Assembly: GCA_001662425.1 (NCBI GenBank)
Contig: BDDC01000222.1
Location: forward strand, 1 to 64,000
Source of the DNA: Chlamydomonas sphaeroides
Lineage: Eukaryota; Chlorophyta; Chlorophyceae; Chlamydomonadales; Chlamydomonadaceae
Direction: 5' to 3'
Length of the DNA: 64,000 nt
The translations under genes and the position numbers were made by a program. Positions 1-10,000 of the stretch are shown in pieces; position 1 is the stretch's first letter, and every line of letters starts with the position of its first letter. The notes under the pieces are model-generated. The model saw only the letters and a list, made by a program, of their open reading frames with translations. It did not search any database and had not been told where the DNA came from.

Positions 1-1617
1 GTTACTCGCGATCGTTGTGGACCCCGTCACATCCAAATTGCATCGACCGATGATGTCCCTGGATACTATGAGGTTACTCGCGATCGTTGTGGACCCCGTC
101 ACATCCAAATTGCATCTACCGATGATGTCCCTGGATACTACTAGGTTACTCGCGATCGTTGTGTACCCTGTCACATCCAAGTTGCATCGACCGATGATAT
201 CTCTGGATACTACGAGGTTACTCGCGATCGTTGTGGACCCCGTCACATCCAAGTTGCATCTACCGATGATGTCCCTGGACACTACGAGGTTACTCGCGAT
301 CGTTGTGGACCCCGTCACATCCAAATTGCATCGACCGATGATGTCCCTGGACACTATGAGGTTACTCGCGATCGTTGTGGACCCCGTCACATCCAAATTG
401 CATCGACCGATGATGTCCCTGGACACTACGAGGTTACTTCCAATGGAAGTGTACCCTGTCACATCCAAGTTGCATCGACCGATGATGTCCCTGGATACTA
501 CGAGGTTACTCGCGATCGTTGTGGACCCGGTCACATCCAAGTTGCATCTACCGATGATGTCCCTGGACACTACGAGGTTACTTCCAATGGAAGTGGACCC
601 TGTCACATCCAAGTTGCATCGACCGATGATGTCCCTGGACACTAAGAGGTTACTTGCGATCGTTGTGTACCCCGTGACATCCAAGTTGCACCGACCAATG
701 ATGTCCCTGGACACTACGAGGTTACTCGCGATCGTTGTGGACCCCGTCACATCCAAGTTGCACCGACCAATGATGTCCCTGGACACTATGAGGTTACTCG
801 CGATCGTTGTGGACCCCGTCACATCCAAATTGCATCGACCGATGATGTCCCTGGATACTACTAGGTTACTCGCGATCGTTGTGTACCCTGTCACATCCAA
901 GTTGCATCGACCGATGATATCTCTGGATACTACGAGGTTACTCGCGATCGTTGTGGACCCCGTCACATCCAAGTTGCATCTACCGATGATGTCCCTGGAC
1001 ACTACGAGGTTACTTGCGATCGTTGTGTACCCCGTGACATCCAAGTTGCACCGACCAATGATGTCCCTGGACACTACGAGGTTACTCGCGATCGTTGTGG
1101 ACCCCGTCACATCCAAGTTGCACCGACCAATGATGTCCCTGGACACTATGAGGTTACTCGCGATCGTTGTGGACCCCGTCACATCCAAATTGCATCGACC
1201 GATGATGTCCCGAGATACGACTAGGTTACTTCCAATGAAAGTGGACCCTGTCACATCCAAGTTGCATCTACCGATGATGTCCCTGGATACTACGAGGTTA
1301 CTCGCGATCGTTGTGGACCCTGTCACATCCAAGTTGCATCTACCGATGATGTCCCTGGATACTACGAGGTTACTTCCAATGGAAGTGTACCCTGTGACAT
1401 CCAAGTTGCACCGACCGATGATATCCCTGGATACTACTAGGTTACTTCCAATGGAAGTGTACCCTGTGACATCCAAGTTGCATCTACCGATGATGCCCCT
1501 GGACACTACAAGGTTACTCGCGATCGTAGCGGACCCGGTCACATCCAAGTTGCATCGACAGATGATGTCCCTGGATACTACGAGGTTACTTGCAATCGTT
1601 GTGTACCCTGTCACATC
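1..1617 (-). repeat. 72-base tandem repeat array (about 22 copies)
   Basis: The unit is exactly 72 bases (24 codons), so changes in copy number keep the reading frame of the fibre-like gene. Two unit flavours alternate: one with CTCGCGATCGTTGT (encoding T-I-A-S on the minus strand) and one with CTTCCAATGGAAGT (T-S-I-G-S). There is higher-order structure: about 180 bases from ~120 recur almost unchanged 720 bases later, and about 180 bases from ~661 recur unchanged 360 bases later. The array is open at the left edge. Confidence 0.95.
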
Positions 1618-2805
1618 TGTGTTACCGTCGATGACTGCATTACGCAAGATGTGGGCATTGCCAGAGACGGTCAGGTTGCTGTTGATTGACACAGGTCCTT
1701 GAACGTCAACGTTGCTGTTAAAAGTAGAGCTGCGGTACGCCGTGAGCGCCCCGTCGACTCGCAGGTCCTTGAGCAAGTAGGCGTTTGAGCTGACCGTAAA
1801 TTCCCCGTCTAGGTAAGTATTTCCAAATACTTCAAGGTCGTTGTACACGAGACCATCGACCCGGATGCCGTCGTGCGCAACAATCGGACCATAGACGGTC
1901 AGCCCGTGATGCATGATGACGTTGCTGCTGAACGTGGCATTGTCACCGACATGGAGATCTTGCTCAACGTCCAGGTTGCTGGAGACGGTCATGTTCCCCT
2001 GGAACGCCGTCGTGCCCACGGTTTGCACGCTGCCCTCGATGCGTAGGACGGTGCCCTTGATGGCCGTAATGACATTTGACCCGACGATCTCGCTCACAAA
2101 GCGGTTTTTGATGTTGACGACGCTGTCCCCCGTCGTCTGCAAGTACTCCCCGTCCTCATCCGTCATGACGATGAAGTTGTTGCAGCCTCCAGTGCGGATG
2201 CCCCGCTGCCCAATAAGGATGTTGAAGCTGCCGGTGTCCCTGATGTTGCCGCCGACCGCAATGCTGTCGACGCCAAAAATAAGGTTGCTGTGCCCCACGG
2301 CAATGATGCCGGACCGTCTGACATCCACGACATTGCCGATGGCAATAATGTTGCATGCGGCCCCCGCAAAGAAACCGTTGGAGTAGCCGATGAAGACATT
2401 GTCGCGCCCGGTGACCCCGACGGCCGCTGCGAACCCGATGGCGATGTTCCTGTCGCCGCTGCTGTTCTTGGCGAGAGAGAGTTCACCCAGTGCGACATTC
2501 ATCTCACCGGTCACATTCGACTGGCCCGTCACTGCGCCAATGAACGTATTGTGCGAGGCGTTGTTGTTGTAGCCCGCCGCGTACCCGACAAAGGTATTCT
2601 TGTTCGCGGCAGCACTCTCCGCGGAACCGCCGGCTGCCGAGACATCGTAGCCGAGCAGAGTATTGAAGAAGCCCTTGTGTGTGAAGGGCGCCCCCTGACC
2701 CAAGATGGTGCTGTAATTCCATGTTGTCGTCAAGTTGAACTCCTCGACTCCACTGACCTTGGAGAGTCCGAGCGCATCAAACTTACCGATGAGTGTCAAA
2801 GACAT
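1..2805 (-). CDS. Fibre-like repetitive surface protein, partial (runs off left edge)
   Basis: Reading the minus strand from an ATG at 2805-2803 gives an open frame with no stop to base 1, so at least 935 codons; the C-terminus is outside the window. The first ~230 residues carry repeats of the form N-x-(A/F)-I-G-(F/Y)-x-A, like the head repeats of YadA-type trimeric adhesins and phage tail fibres. A transitional part rich in 'SSNLxVxG' motifs follows, then about 22 copies of a 24-residue unit containing NLDVTG and SNLVVSRDI. Such regular beta-type repeats suggest a trimeric beta-helical fibre on the virion or secreted surface. Function is inferred from repeat style only. The plus-strand frame through the same DNA is a by-product of the repeat being a multiple of three. 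CT-rich microsatellite (TCTATC repeats) lies just upstream of the start. Confidence 0.75.
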   Translation of the reverse strand, partial: MSLTLIGKFDALGLSKVSGVEEFNLTTTWNYSTILGQGAPFTHKGFFNTLLGYDVSAAGGSAESAAANKNTFVGYAAGYNNNASHNTFIGAVTGQSNVTGEMNVALGELSLAKNSSGDRNIAIGFAAAVGVTGRDNVFIGYSNGFFAGAACNIIAIGNVVDVRRSGIIAVGHSNLIFGVDSIAVGGNIRDTGSFNILIGQRGIRTGGCNNFIVMTDEDGEYLQTTGDSVVNIKNRFVSEIVGSNVITAIKGTVLRIEGSVQTVGTTAFQGNMTVSSNLDVEQDLHVGDNATFSSNVIMHHGLTVYGPIVAHDGIRVDGLVYNDLEVFGNTYLDGEFTVSSNAYLLKDLRVDGALTAYRSSTFNSNVDVQGPVSINSNLTVSGNAHILRNAVIDGNTDVTGYTTIASNLVVSRDIICRCNLDVTGSATIASNLVVSRGIIGRCNLDVTGYTSIGSNLVVSRDIIGRCNLDVTGYTSIGSNLVVSRDIIGRCNLDVTGSTTIASNLVVSRDIIGRCNLDVTGSTFIGSNLVVSRDIIGRCNLDVTGSTTIASNLIVSRDIIGRCNLDVTGSTTIASNLVVSRDIIGRCNLDVTGYTTIASNLVVSRDIIGRCNLDVTGSTTIASNLVVSRDIIGRCNLDVTGYTTIASNLVVSRDIIGRCNLDVTGSTTIASNLIVSRDIIGRCNLDVTGSTTIASNLVVSRDIIGRCNLDVTGYTTIASNLLVSRDIIGRCNLDVTGSTSIGSNLVVSRDIIGRCNLDVTGSTTIASNLVVSRDIIGRCNLDVTGYTSIGSNLVVSRDIIGRCNLDVTGSTTIASNLIVSRDIIGRCNLDVTGSTTIASNLVVSRDIIGRCNLDVTGSTTIASNLVVSRDIIGRCNLDVTGYTTIASNLVVSRDIIGRCNLDVTGSTTIASNLIVSRDIIGRCNLDVTGSTTIASN

Positions 2806-2917
2806 CTATCTCTATCTCTATCTCTCTTCTACAGGTGAAGCGGATAATGAATAGAAATTAAGCCGCGTGACGTGTAGTATATAGAATATCTAGAATATGT
2901 AGAGCCTGGAATCTAGA

Positions 2918-3607
2918 ATGTCATACCAAATGTCGTACCAACACTTCATCGGGCGCGATGGCGTGCCCACAGACATCCCTTTCCTGGAAGCGCTCATCAG
3001 ACTATCCGGCGACGTCGAACGCATGTGTCGCCGCATGTATCCCTTGGTCTTTCCTACGAGCGCAGGAGCGGTGCCGCAGTTCTCTATCGAGACCATCGCG
3101 CACACCGACCTGTACTACACTCTACACGGCATCCTGGGCCACCTCCGCGCTGCGGCGCGCCTCCACCAGTTGGACATGATCACCAAGGACAAGCTCGATG
3201 CCGAGCCGCGCATAGAGCAACGGCAGCCCCTGTACCAACTGTACCGGAAGCTCTTCATGGGCAAATGGTTCTCGGCCGCACCGTACTTTCCTCCGTGCGG
3301 TGCTCCTCCTCCGGGAATGACTTCTTCACCGCATTCGATGAGCAATGAAGAGTTTGCAAAACTGTGCGCGGAACTCTCTGCCGCAAGTAATGCCATGCTC
3401 GCCATGTGCAGAAAGGTAACCTTGTACGGGTACGATCAGATTAAGATCCTGTTGCTCGACTACTCCAAGGTCGAAGCGAAACACGAGACACTCTCGATCC
3501 TCCTGGACCGCGCGATGCACTTTTACGTCCTCATGCTGCGGTCGTCGGACACGTCCTACCTACACGCTCCCCTGGTCCCCTTGCTTGCTCTGCCGCCTAT
3601 GACTTAA
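2918..3607 (+). CDS. Unknown protein, 229 aa
   Basis: Not recognised. The frame begins with a short Met-Ser-Tyr-Gln duplication (two in-frame ATGs, 2918 and 2930; either may be the start). The product looks alpha-helical and soluble, with no signal peptide or membrane segment, a Pro-rich loop around residues 125-145 (PPCGAPPPG) and a hydrophobic C-terminus. It is transcribed away from the fibre gene; its 3' end overlaps the 3' end of the next, convergent gene by 11 bases. Codon use resembles the GC-rich neighbours, which supports a real gene. A virion or regulatory role cannot be told from sequence. Confidence 0.6.
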   Translation: MSYQMSYQHFIGRDGVPTDIPFLEALIRLSGDVERMCRRMYPLVFPTSAGAVPQFSIETIAHTDLYYTLHGILGHLRAAARLHQLDMITKDKLDAEPRIEQRQPLYQLYRKLFMGKWFSAAPYFPPCGAPPPGMTSSPHSMSNEEFAKLCAELSAASNAMLAMCRKVTLYGYDQIKILLLDYSKVEAKHETLSILLDRAMHFYVLMLRSSDTSYLHAPLVPLLALPPMT

Positions 3608-4070
3608 AGACTGTATCTGCTTGCGACTGTGGCATGTGGAAGAGGAATTCTGCCTTTTGCCTGAGATGCACCGCCATGTCTTGACACGCTTGTTTTAGGT
3701 CTTCAACACTAGTTTGACGTCCCCTTGACATAAGTGTGTGCAAGTACCATCCTCGCGATAGAATGTAATGCGCGTATAACACGCATACCATCAGACTTGT
3801 TTCAGGATTGAATGTGCTGCCACTGGTCGTATCAGCAGAGTAAGCAAGATTATCTGGTGCCATGGGTACATTCTCACATTTGTCCGGAAGTACAACATAC
3901 AACGTGATGCGATCGGGTTGTTGTTGAGCACCACTGATCACCAACAAATCGTTTTTACTAGTAATCGATTGCAATTCAAGTTGTTTAAGGCCGAGGGTGT
4001 TCAGGGTGTCGACTCTCTCACGGAGAAAGGCAATGCATTTGTTAATCACACCGTGACACGGATCAGTCAT
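3597..4070 (-). CDS. Unknown protein, 157 aa
   Basis: Not recognised. A soluble, mixed-composition protein with four cysteines spread through it and no membrane segment. It lies 47 bases downstream of the kinesin-like gene on the same strand and shares that gene's lower GC content, so the two may have arrived together or be co-transcribed. Its 3' end overlaps the convergent gene at 2918-3607 by 11 bases. Confidence 0.55.
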   Translation of the reverse strand: MTDPCHGVINKCIAFLRERVDTLNTLGLKQLELQSITSKNDLLVISGAQQQPDRITLYVVLPDKCENVPMAPDNLAYSADTTSGSTFNPETSLMVCVLYAHYILSRGWYLHTLMSRGRQTSVEDLKQACQDMAVHLRQKAEFLFHMPQSQADTVFKS

Positions 4071-4117
4071 TATTGTTCGCCTCTAATTTAGTCAAGGCAC
4101 AGAAAAATGTCTTGAAA

Positions 4118-6544
4118 CTATACGCTGTCCGCAAGTCCTCTGGAGAGTTCCAGTGTCTCGATGAGCCCGTCCACCTTGTCAGTACGTAAGTGAGATAGCA
4201 TGATGAACATTGTTTTATAGGTGATTTGCGTCGTACCAGAAGGGATCTTGTCCAATCGATGCAACTCTCCGACGAGTGGGATGGTTTTTGGAAACACTGT
4301 CTGCATTTCTGTTCCCTTTCGCGTTCCTTTTTTCTTGATGATTGCATGAAGAGCTGATTTACCAGTACCGACAGGCTCATAGGCCGTAGTGTACAACCCG
4401 TCAGCAATCTTCACCTCTTCCCGATTACCTGATTTTAATTTGATCTGTTGCCGGTACGAAAACTGTGCTACCAACCCATCCAGGCTATACCCAATGTAAT
4501 GCCCTTCAAGAATTGTGGAAAACAGGTGGAACAACGTGCCATACACCCGTGAGTCTATACCTTTATAAAGTTCATCATCAAGGTTCTTGGGTTGGATCTC
4601 TTCATGATAGAGTGCCATACTGCCATTCAAGGAAAACGTACCTTTTGTGTATGCTGCTGTCTTTACATTGTTATCCCACTGAACGTCTTTATTGTTGTTG
4701 ATGTCCGTAGGGGGAGGCGCGTATACTGCCAGCAACTGGGCGACTTCAATACCACCGACACCACCTACGCTAGACAAGATATCTTTGAAGGGCTTATTAG
4801 CGGGGATCTTCAACCTACCAGCGAGTGCTCCTACCATATTTTGATCTAGGAGACCCAACAATGCCCCAAACGCATTCTCATTGTAATTGTACGATTTCAA
4901 AATCTCGATAGGACTTTCGCGGCCCGCAAGGTCAATTATCGTGAGCGTTGACTTTGTGTTGGTGCTATAGTGCATAGTCAACCTGATGTATGTGTGCACA
5001 CGTGAACTCTTTGGGTTGTTGGGTGTTGGCCGCATGCGAAATCGCAAGACATGGTTACGCTCTACATCGTTCATGATACCCGTTACAAACTTAGATATAG
5101 CGGTAACGCGAACGTCTACTGGTGATTTATCTATCAATTCCAGAGTACCTTGTTTCAAGTCTAGTTTATCAGGAATACTGTTGTAAGTGACATCATTACC
5201 CTTGACAGTGCCCTTATAATAAAACTCATCGTACTCATGCCTACTGCTCGAACTCCAAATAGTCTTCATTTTGCCTTTCATGGTGATACCAACAGGAGTA
5301 GCAGTAGTATCATTGAATGTCGCAACAGGTACATCAACGTCAATTTGTTCAACGGTAATTTTAGTGAGCTCGTTCTGCCCTGATAGTGCATAAGCTAAGG
5401 TGCTGTGTTTGTTACCGTCTACGTTTGCATTCGTGTCGCCGGTGAATGTAAACGTTTTACCACTGCCTGAATATCCAAACCCAAAGGTGACCACATCAAT
5501 GCCGTGCGCAAGCGGCTCTAGGTCGGACTTCAATTTGCTAGCGATTTCTTGATTCGTTTTATCAATGAACACACCTTGGAATGTATTGAAGTTTACACCA
5601 CACAAGAATAGGATCTGAGCATTTTCGTCGGTACTAACAATCGCGTTAGCAGTACAATTCAGTGACTCCATACTCGTCGCTTTCTTGAATTTCTTCGTAA
5701 TTTCTTCTTGTTCGGCGGTCGTATTGGGTGCCCCCATGTTGCGCACGCGGATGTATACACGAAGGAAGCCTGACTGTAGCAGCATGGCTTGACATGCCTT
5801 ACGAATCAGTTTCTTCTGATTCTCATCAAGGCTTGTGTACCACAGTTGGGCTGTCACACTGTCATGGTCCACGAACGCTTCTCTGAATTTGCTCAGCAAG
5901 TCCTTCATCTTCTTCATGGTCTCTCCATCGGTTTCAGCAACCTTCAGAATGTCGAGGCCGTCTGTTGGAGCCACGAATAGTTGCGCTGAGCTTGCCAGGC
6001 TCTTGAAAAGATTTTTCTCATCACCCTCGTTCGGAAACAGCCCATTCAACATCTTATTAATTTTAGACTGTGGATCGTCATCAATGAGTAGGATGAACGC
6101 AAGGTACTGTAGCAGCATGATCGCAAGTTGCTTGTGTAATTCTTTATCACCATGAGGAATGAGAAGTTCAACTTTTCGGTCATCTTCTTTGGTGTACGTT
6201 AGAATGTTTCCAGTGTACTCGATGTGATTAATGAACGGCGGTATCTTCTTCAATTCTTCACACACTTTATGCACGCTGACGTCTTTTGTTTCAAAGTTGT
6301 GCTGCGCGTAGTCAACGGTCCGACGTTCAATTTTCTCTTCAGGTGTCAGAAGACGTTCGGTTTTAGGGTCACGCTCCAGCGGTTCGTCTTTGTCGACATA
6401 TCCGGAGATGTTTTCTGCGTTTCGCCCTTGGATTTCAGGGACATCGCCGATCACGATGTTCTGGTTGCGGAATTGTTCAAGAATGCTAGAATCAGGTAGC
6501 GCCGCTGTCGGTGAATCTGACATTGTTGTATTAATTACACTCAT
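4118..6544 (-). CDS. Kinesin-like motor domain protein
   Basis: An 808-residue protein with the three nucleotide-binding signatures of the kinesin motor in the right order and spacing: P-loop GYSGSGKT at 357-364 (kinesin GxTxSGKT), switch I NNPKSSRVH at 509-517 (kinesin NxxSSRSH) and switch II DLAGRE at 538-543 (kinesin DLAGSE). A TFGFGYSGSGKTFTFTG context matches the kinesin FAYGQTGSGKT strand-loop-helix. Kinesins use ATP to move along microtubules. The ~330 residues before the P-loop are longer than usual for the motor's front half and I do not recognise them; a helical region with no clear long coiled coil follows the motor. The SSRSH serine is Val here and DLAGSE has Arg for Ser, so motor activity may be altered. 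The gene is clearly lower in GC (about 43% in a sampled line) than the capping-enzyme gene beside it (about 68%), suggesting separate origin. Alternative start at codon 8. Confidence 0.8.
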   Translation of the reverse strand: MSVINTTMSDSPTAALPDSSILEQFRNQNIVIGDVPEIQGRNAENISGYVDKDEPLERDPKTERLLTPEEKIERRTVDYAQHNFETKDVSVHKVCEELKKIPPFINHIEYTGNILTYTKEDDRKVELLIPHGDKELHKQLAIMLLQYLAFILLIDDDPQSKINKMLNGLFPNEGDEKNLFKSLASSAQLFVAPTDGLDILKVAETDGETMKKMKDLLSKFREAFVDHDSVTAQLWYTSLDENQKKLIRKACQAMLLQSGFLRVYIRVRNMGAPNTTAEQEEITKKFKKATSMESLNCTANAIVSTDENAQILFLCGVNFNTFQGVFIDKTNQEIASKLKSDLEPLAHGIDVVTFGFGYSGSGKTFTFTGDTNANVDGNKHSTLAYALSGQNELTKITVEQIDVDVPVATFNDTTATPVGITMKGKMKTIWSSSSRHEYDEFYYKGTVKGNDVTYNSIPDKLDLKQGTLELIDKSPVDVRVTAISKFVTGIMNDVERNHVLRFRMRPTPNNPKSSRVHTYIRLTMHYSTNTKSTLTIIDLAGRESPIEILKSYNYNENAFGALLGLLDQNMVGALAGRLKIPANKPFKDILSSVGGVGGIEVAQLLAVYAPPPTDINNNKDVQWDNNVKTAAYTKGTFSLNGSMALYHEEIQPKNLDDELYKGIDSRVYGTLFHLFSTILEGHYIGYSLDGLVAQFSYRQQIKLKSGNREEVKIADGLYTTAYEPVGTGKSALHAIIKKKGTRKGTEMQTVFPKTIPLVGELHRLDKIPSGTTQITYKTMFIMLSHLRTDKVDGLIETLELSRGLADSV

Positions 6545-6583
6545 GCCAGAAAATGTTTCTCATCGTTCGTTCGACTCTTCGTG

Positions 6584-6982
6584 CTACCCGTGAGTCACCG
6601 CGGCAGTGTGCAGTCGCGAGCGTAATGCAGCTATATTACTATGTACATCTTGAGCAACAAAGGTTTCCTTCGTGTCTATATTACTACTGAGGTCCTTGTC
6701 GTTAGTAGTAGTAGTAGGAGGAGGAGGATGAGTAGGTGGAGGAGGAGGAGGAGGACCTGAAGACAGGAGGGTCTGTGCGCCCGCGGAGAGGTTGACGAGC
6801 GCTGCTTGGATTGTCGAGACCGCGCTTGCGAGCTGGTCCAAGCGGCGCCCTTGCACCTGTTGGGCCGTTTGTATGTTTACAACGTCACCGTGGACCTTGG
6901 TGAAGAGGTAGTACACGCGCACCAAGACTGCTGCTATGACCATCAGGAACACATAGGCAACGCCCGTGAGGATTGCAAGCAT
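6584..6982 (-). CDS. Small membrane protein with coiled-coil and poly-proline segment, 132 aa
   Basis: Start chosen at the ATG at 6982; a longer frame exists (to 7105) but would overlap the capping enzyme's end and lacks a sensible N-terminus. The first ~28 residues form a single hydrophobic transmembrane segment (MLAILTGVAYVFLMVIAAVL), followed by a likely coiled coil (about 30-75), then PPPPPPP and TTTT stretches and a helical tail. Topology suggests a bitopic protein with most of its mass on one side, as in many inner-membrane virion proteins of large DNA viruses. Function unknown. Confidence 0.6.
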   Translation of the reverse strand: MLAILTGVAYVFLMVIAAVLVRVYYLFTKVHGDVVNIQTAQQVQGRRLDQLASAVSTIQAALVNLSAGAQTLLSSGPPPPPPPTHPPPPTTTTNDKDLSSNIDTKETFVAQDVHSNIAALRSRLHTAAVTHG

Positions 6983-7049
6983 CCTTTGGATTCCTGAGCT
7001 CTCGGCTCCTGTACGACGTCTTATACACTCGGCCAAGAGAAAACAAATC

Positions 7050-10000
7050 TCACGAGCGCTTGACGAACACAAACCAGCGGTGCATGAAGCTGTACTCCTT
7101 TTCACTGTCGCTCATTTGCTGCGCCACCTCAAAGTTACTCTGGAGATTCTTATTGTTATCGTTATTCTTATTGTTGTTCGACTTGGAAGGAAGAGCCGCG
7201 GTGGACATCTCGGCATAGAGCTCGTCGAAGAAGCCCGACGCGCCGGGCAGGCCCTTCTTGTGGGCGTCGCTCTTGGAGATGGGGTGGAGACCCTTCTCTG
7301 CCATGATGCGCGTCAGGACCTCGTAATCCACCAGGAACTCGTCCATGGGTTGCCCGATCGTCTCGACGTAGACGCGGATCTTTTGGTTGAACTTAGTCTC
7401 TTCGAGTGCTCTGTCTTTTTGAGCACCTTTGATCTTCTTCTTCTTTGCGGTCTTGTTCTTGTTCTTTTCAGGTAGGTCATGAGGGGGTAGTTCTTCAGGG
7501 TCATGAGGGGGTAGTTCTTCAAGGTCACGAAGAGGTAGTTCTTCAAGGTCACGAGGAGTGTATAGCTTTTCGATGCTCCATATCAGGGTGGATCCCTTGC
7601 GCCCCTCGATGCGCTCTCCGTACGCTTTGCCTGCGAGCGCCTGCTGGACGCGCTGTCCGTCGAGGCACGTGCCGAAGAAGTAGCCGCCCGGTCGCAGTTG
7701 GTTGGCGATGTTGGTCGCCACCGCGCGCAGGCGCTCGACGCGGTCGAAAAAGTAGTGAATGGCAAACATGCACGAGGAGAGGTCAAAGCCCTGCGACGCG
7801 AAGCCGTAGAGGCTGCGCAGTTCCGCGGGGTCGGCGCTAGCTGGCGGCGCCATGGACCACAAGTATCTCGCGATCCTGGCGTTGTCGGGGGGGTCTTCCT
7901 TCTCGAGCTCGGCCACGTAGTCCTCGTTGATGACGCGCGAGGCGTCCATGCGCAGGAAGACCATCTTGGGGAACCGCCCGCCCTGAAAGCGGGACCGAGC
8001 GGCGAGCGCGCGGGCGCAGGCGCCCTCGTTCAGAGGGCCCGGGTTGGTCAGGTTGTCCTCGACGGGGTCGATCCCCAGCACGCGGAGGAAGCCAGCGTCG
8101 GCCCACTTGTTGATGTCGCCGCCGCGGCCGCAGCCGATGTCAAAGAGCGACAGGGCGTGTCCCTTGAAGCGGCCGATGAGGGACTCGCGCTTGACCCAGA
8201 AGTTGTGAAAGACGATCATGGGCAGGGACGCGCTCTGCTCGCGGGGGCGGTCGCGCACGTAGTAAAGGCCACCGGAGGCGGCCTCCAAGGCCGCGCGCAG
8301 CTCGTCATCGGAGAGGCGCTTATCGCCGGTCAACGCGTCGAGGGTGATCGGGAAGGAGATGGAGCGCCAGACCGACAGCGCCACCGCATAGTCGTTTGCG
8401 GCGCCGGAGATGCTGCCGGACGCACGGTAGCGCTCGGTCTTGTCGTAGCGCACGCGCAGGGGGCGCCACTCGCCGTCCTTGAAGGTCATCTCGACGATCG
8501 AGTCGTCGTTGATGATGTCCCCGTTGTCGCAGCGGGCCAAGCCGCCTTCCGACAGACGCAGGAGGCACTTGTGGAGCGAATTCGTGTTAGGTGCCTCAAA
8601 GAGCCGTGGGACGTACGCGTCATTGTCGCGATTCTTGTCGCGACTCTTGTCGTGCTGATGTACATGATGTACGTTGTTGCGGTAGTAGTCGATGCCCGTG
8701 GTTTGGTGGAGGCGCGCGATGTAGTCCATGAGTTCCAGCGGCTTGTTCGCGGTGCGCGTGCCCACATAGAGCTTGGCCGCGCGCCGGATCACGTCCTCGC
8801 CCCCCAGGGCATCGTGCTGCACGACGATGTCTCCATCATCCGCGAAGCGCACGAGAAAGTCGATGGAGTTGAACTCGGGGGGTTTCCACTTGAAGACGCG
8901 GTCCCAGGTGCCGCCGTTGGGGGCGCCCACAGGCAGCTGGCTGGGCGTAAAGATGAAGCCGTCGGTCTCGTAGGGGATGTTGCCGGCGTTGCGCTTGCGG
9001 ACCAGGTAGCGCACTTGGTTGAAGAGGTCGTCGCCGCCGTACTGCACCAGCCGGAACTCCTTGACGAGGACGTCGGGGTCGGAGGGCTTGCTCTTGACGA
9101 AGCCGTCATTGGTGAAGCGCCGGAGGAGAGAGAGGCGATCCGGGGCCTCCTTTGTAGAGATCGTAGGAGTCGTAGGAGTCGTAGGAGTCGTAGGAGTCGT
9201 AGGAGCGACGCTCAACGTAAGGGGGAGGCCGCGCACATCGCGGCCCTGGAAGAAGTAGATGTCAAAGAGTGCGATGATCTTTTTCTTGTTGTTTTCTCCT
9301 CGAGATTCGACGACCTCGCAGTCGAGGAGGGCGTCCGTCAGGGTCGTGCTGGTCAGCCCGGTGGCGCGCACGCTCATGCGGTCGTCCACGAGGTACACGG
9401 TGCCGTTGGTGTCAACGAGGACCAGCGCGCGTTCGCCGTCGGCCTTGTCGGTGACGGTGTAGTTGATGCGGATGGAGGGGTCGGCCTCGGGTGCGAGGTG
9501 GCGCATCTCGAGCGTCACGGGTTTGGGGCCGATGAATTTGTTGGCGGATTTGGTCCAGGCGCTGTACGTACTCAGCACGCGCTGGCGCTCGGAGGCGGAG
9601 AGGACGTAGTCCGTCTTGTTGAGGATCTTCAAGAGCACGCTGAACGATTTGAAGATGGAGATGGTCAGAGACTTTGGCGTCGCCGACGTGTGGTGGAGCA
9701 GCTCGACTTCGACCTCGTAGCGCGTGTCGCCGCCACCCTTGGCTTCCGTGGGTGGTGCCGGTGTCCTCGCGACATTGACGGGCAGGTGGTGCACGACCGT
9801 CAGGTCGTACCGGCAGTCGCGGGTGTCGTTGAGGCTGCTGAAGCGGCGCTTGCTGCGCACGAGGCGTGCGTTGGTATGCAGGACATCTGCGACGGCATCG
9901 CGCGCCTGCTTCGAGGACACCGGCACCTCTTGCTTCCGCGTGATCTTCATGTCGTAAGCGGGCACCGGCACGGTTTCTCCCAGCGACTTGACGATGTACG

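Noticed and set aside
1..1617. CRISPR array
   Set aside because: The units abut directly, with no spacers, and lie in a coding frame.
17..1702. Plus-strand 561-codon repetitive frame
   Set aside because: It is open only because the 72-base repeat is a multiple of three; the minus strand has a longer frame with a unique, adhesin-like N-terminus.
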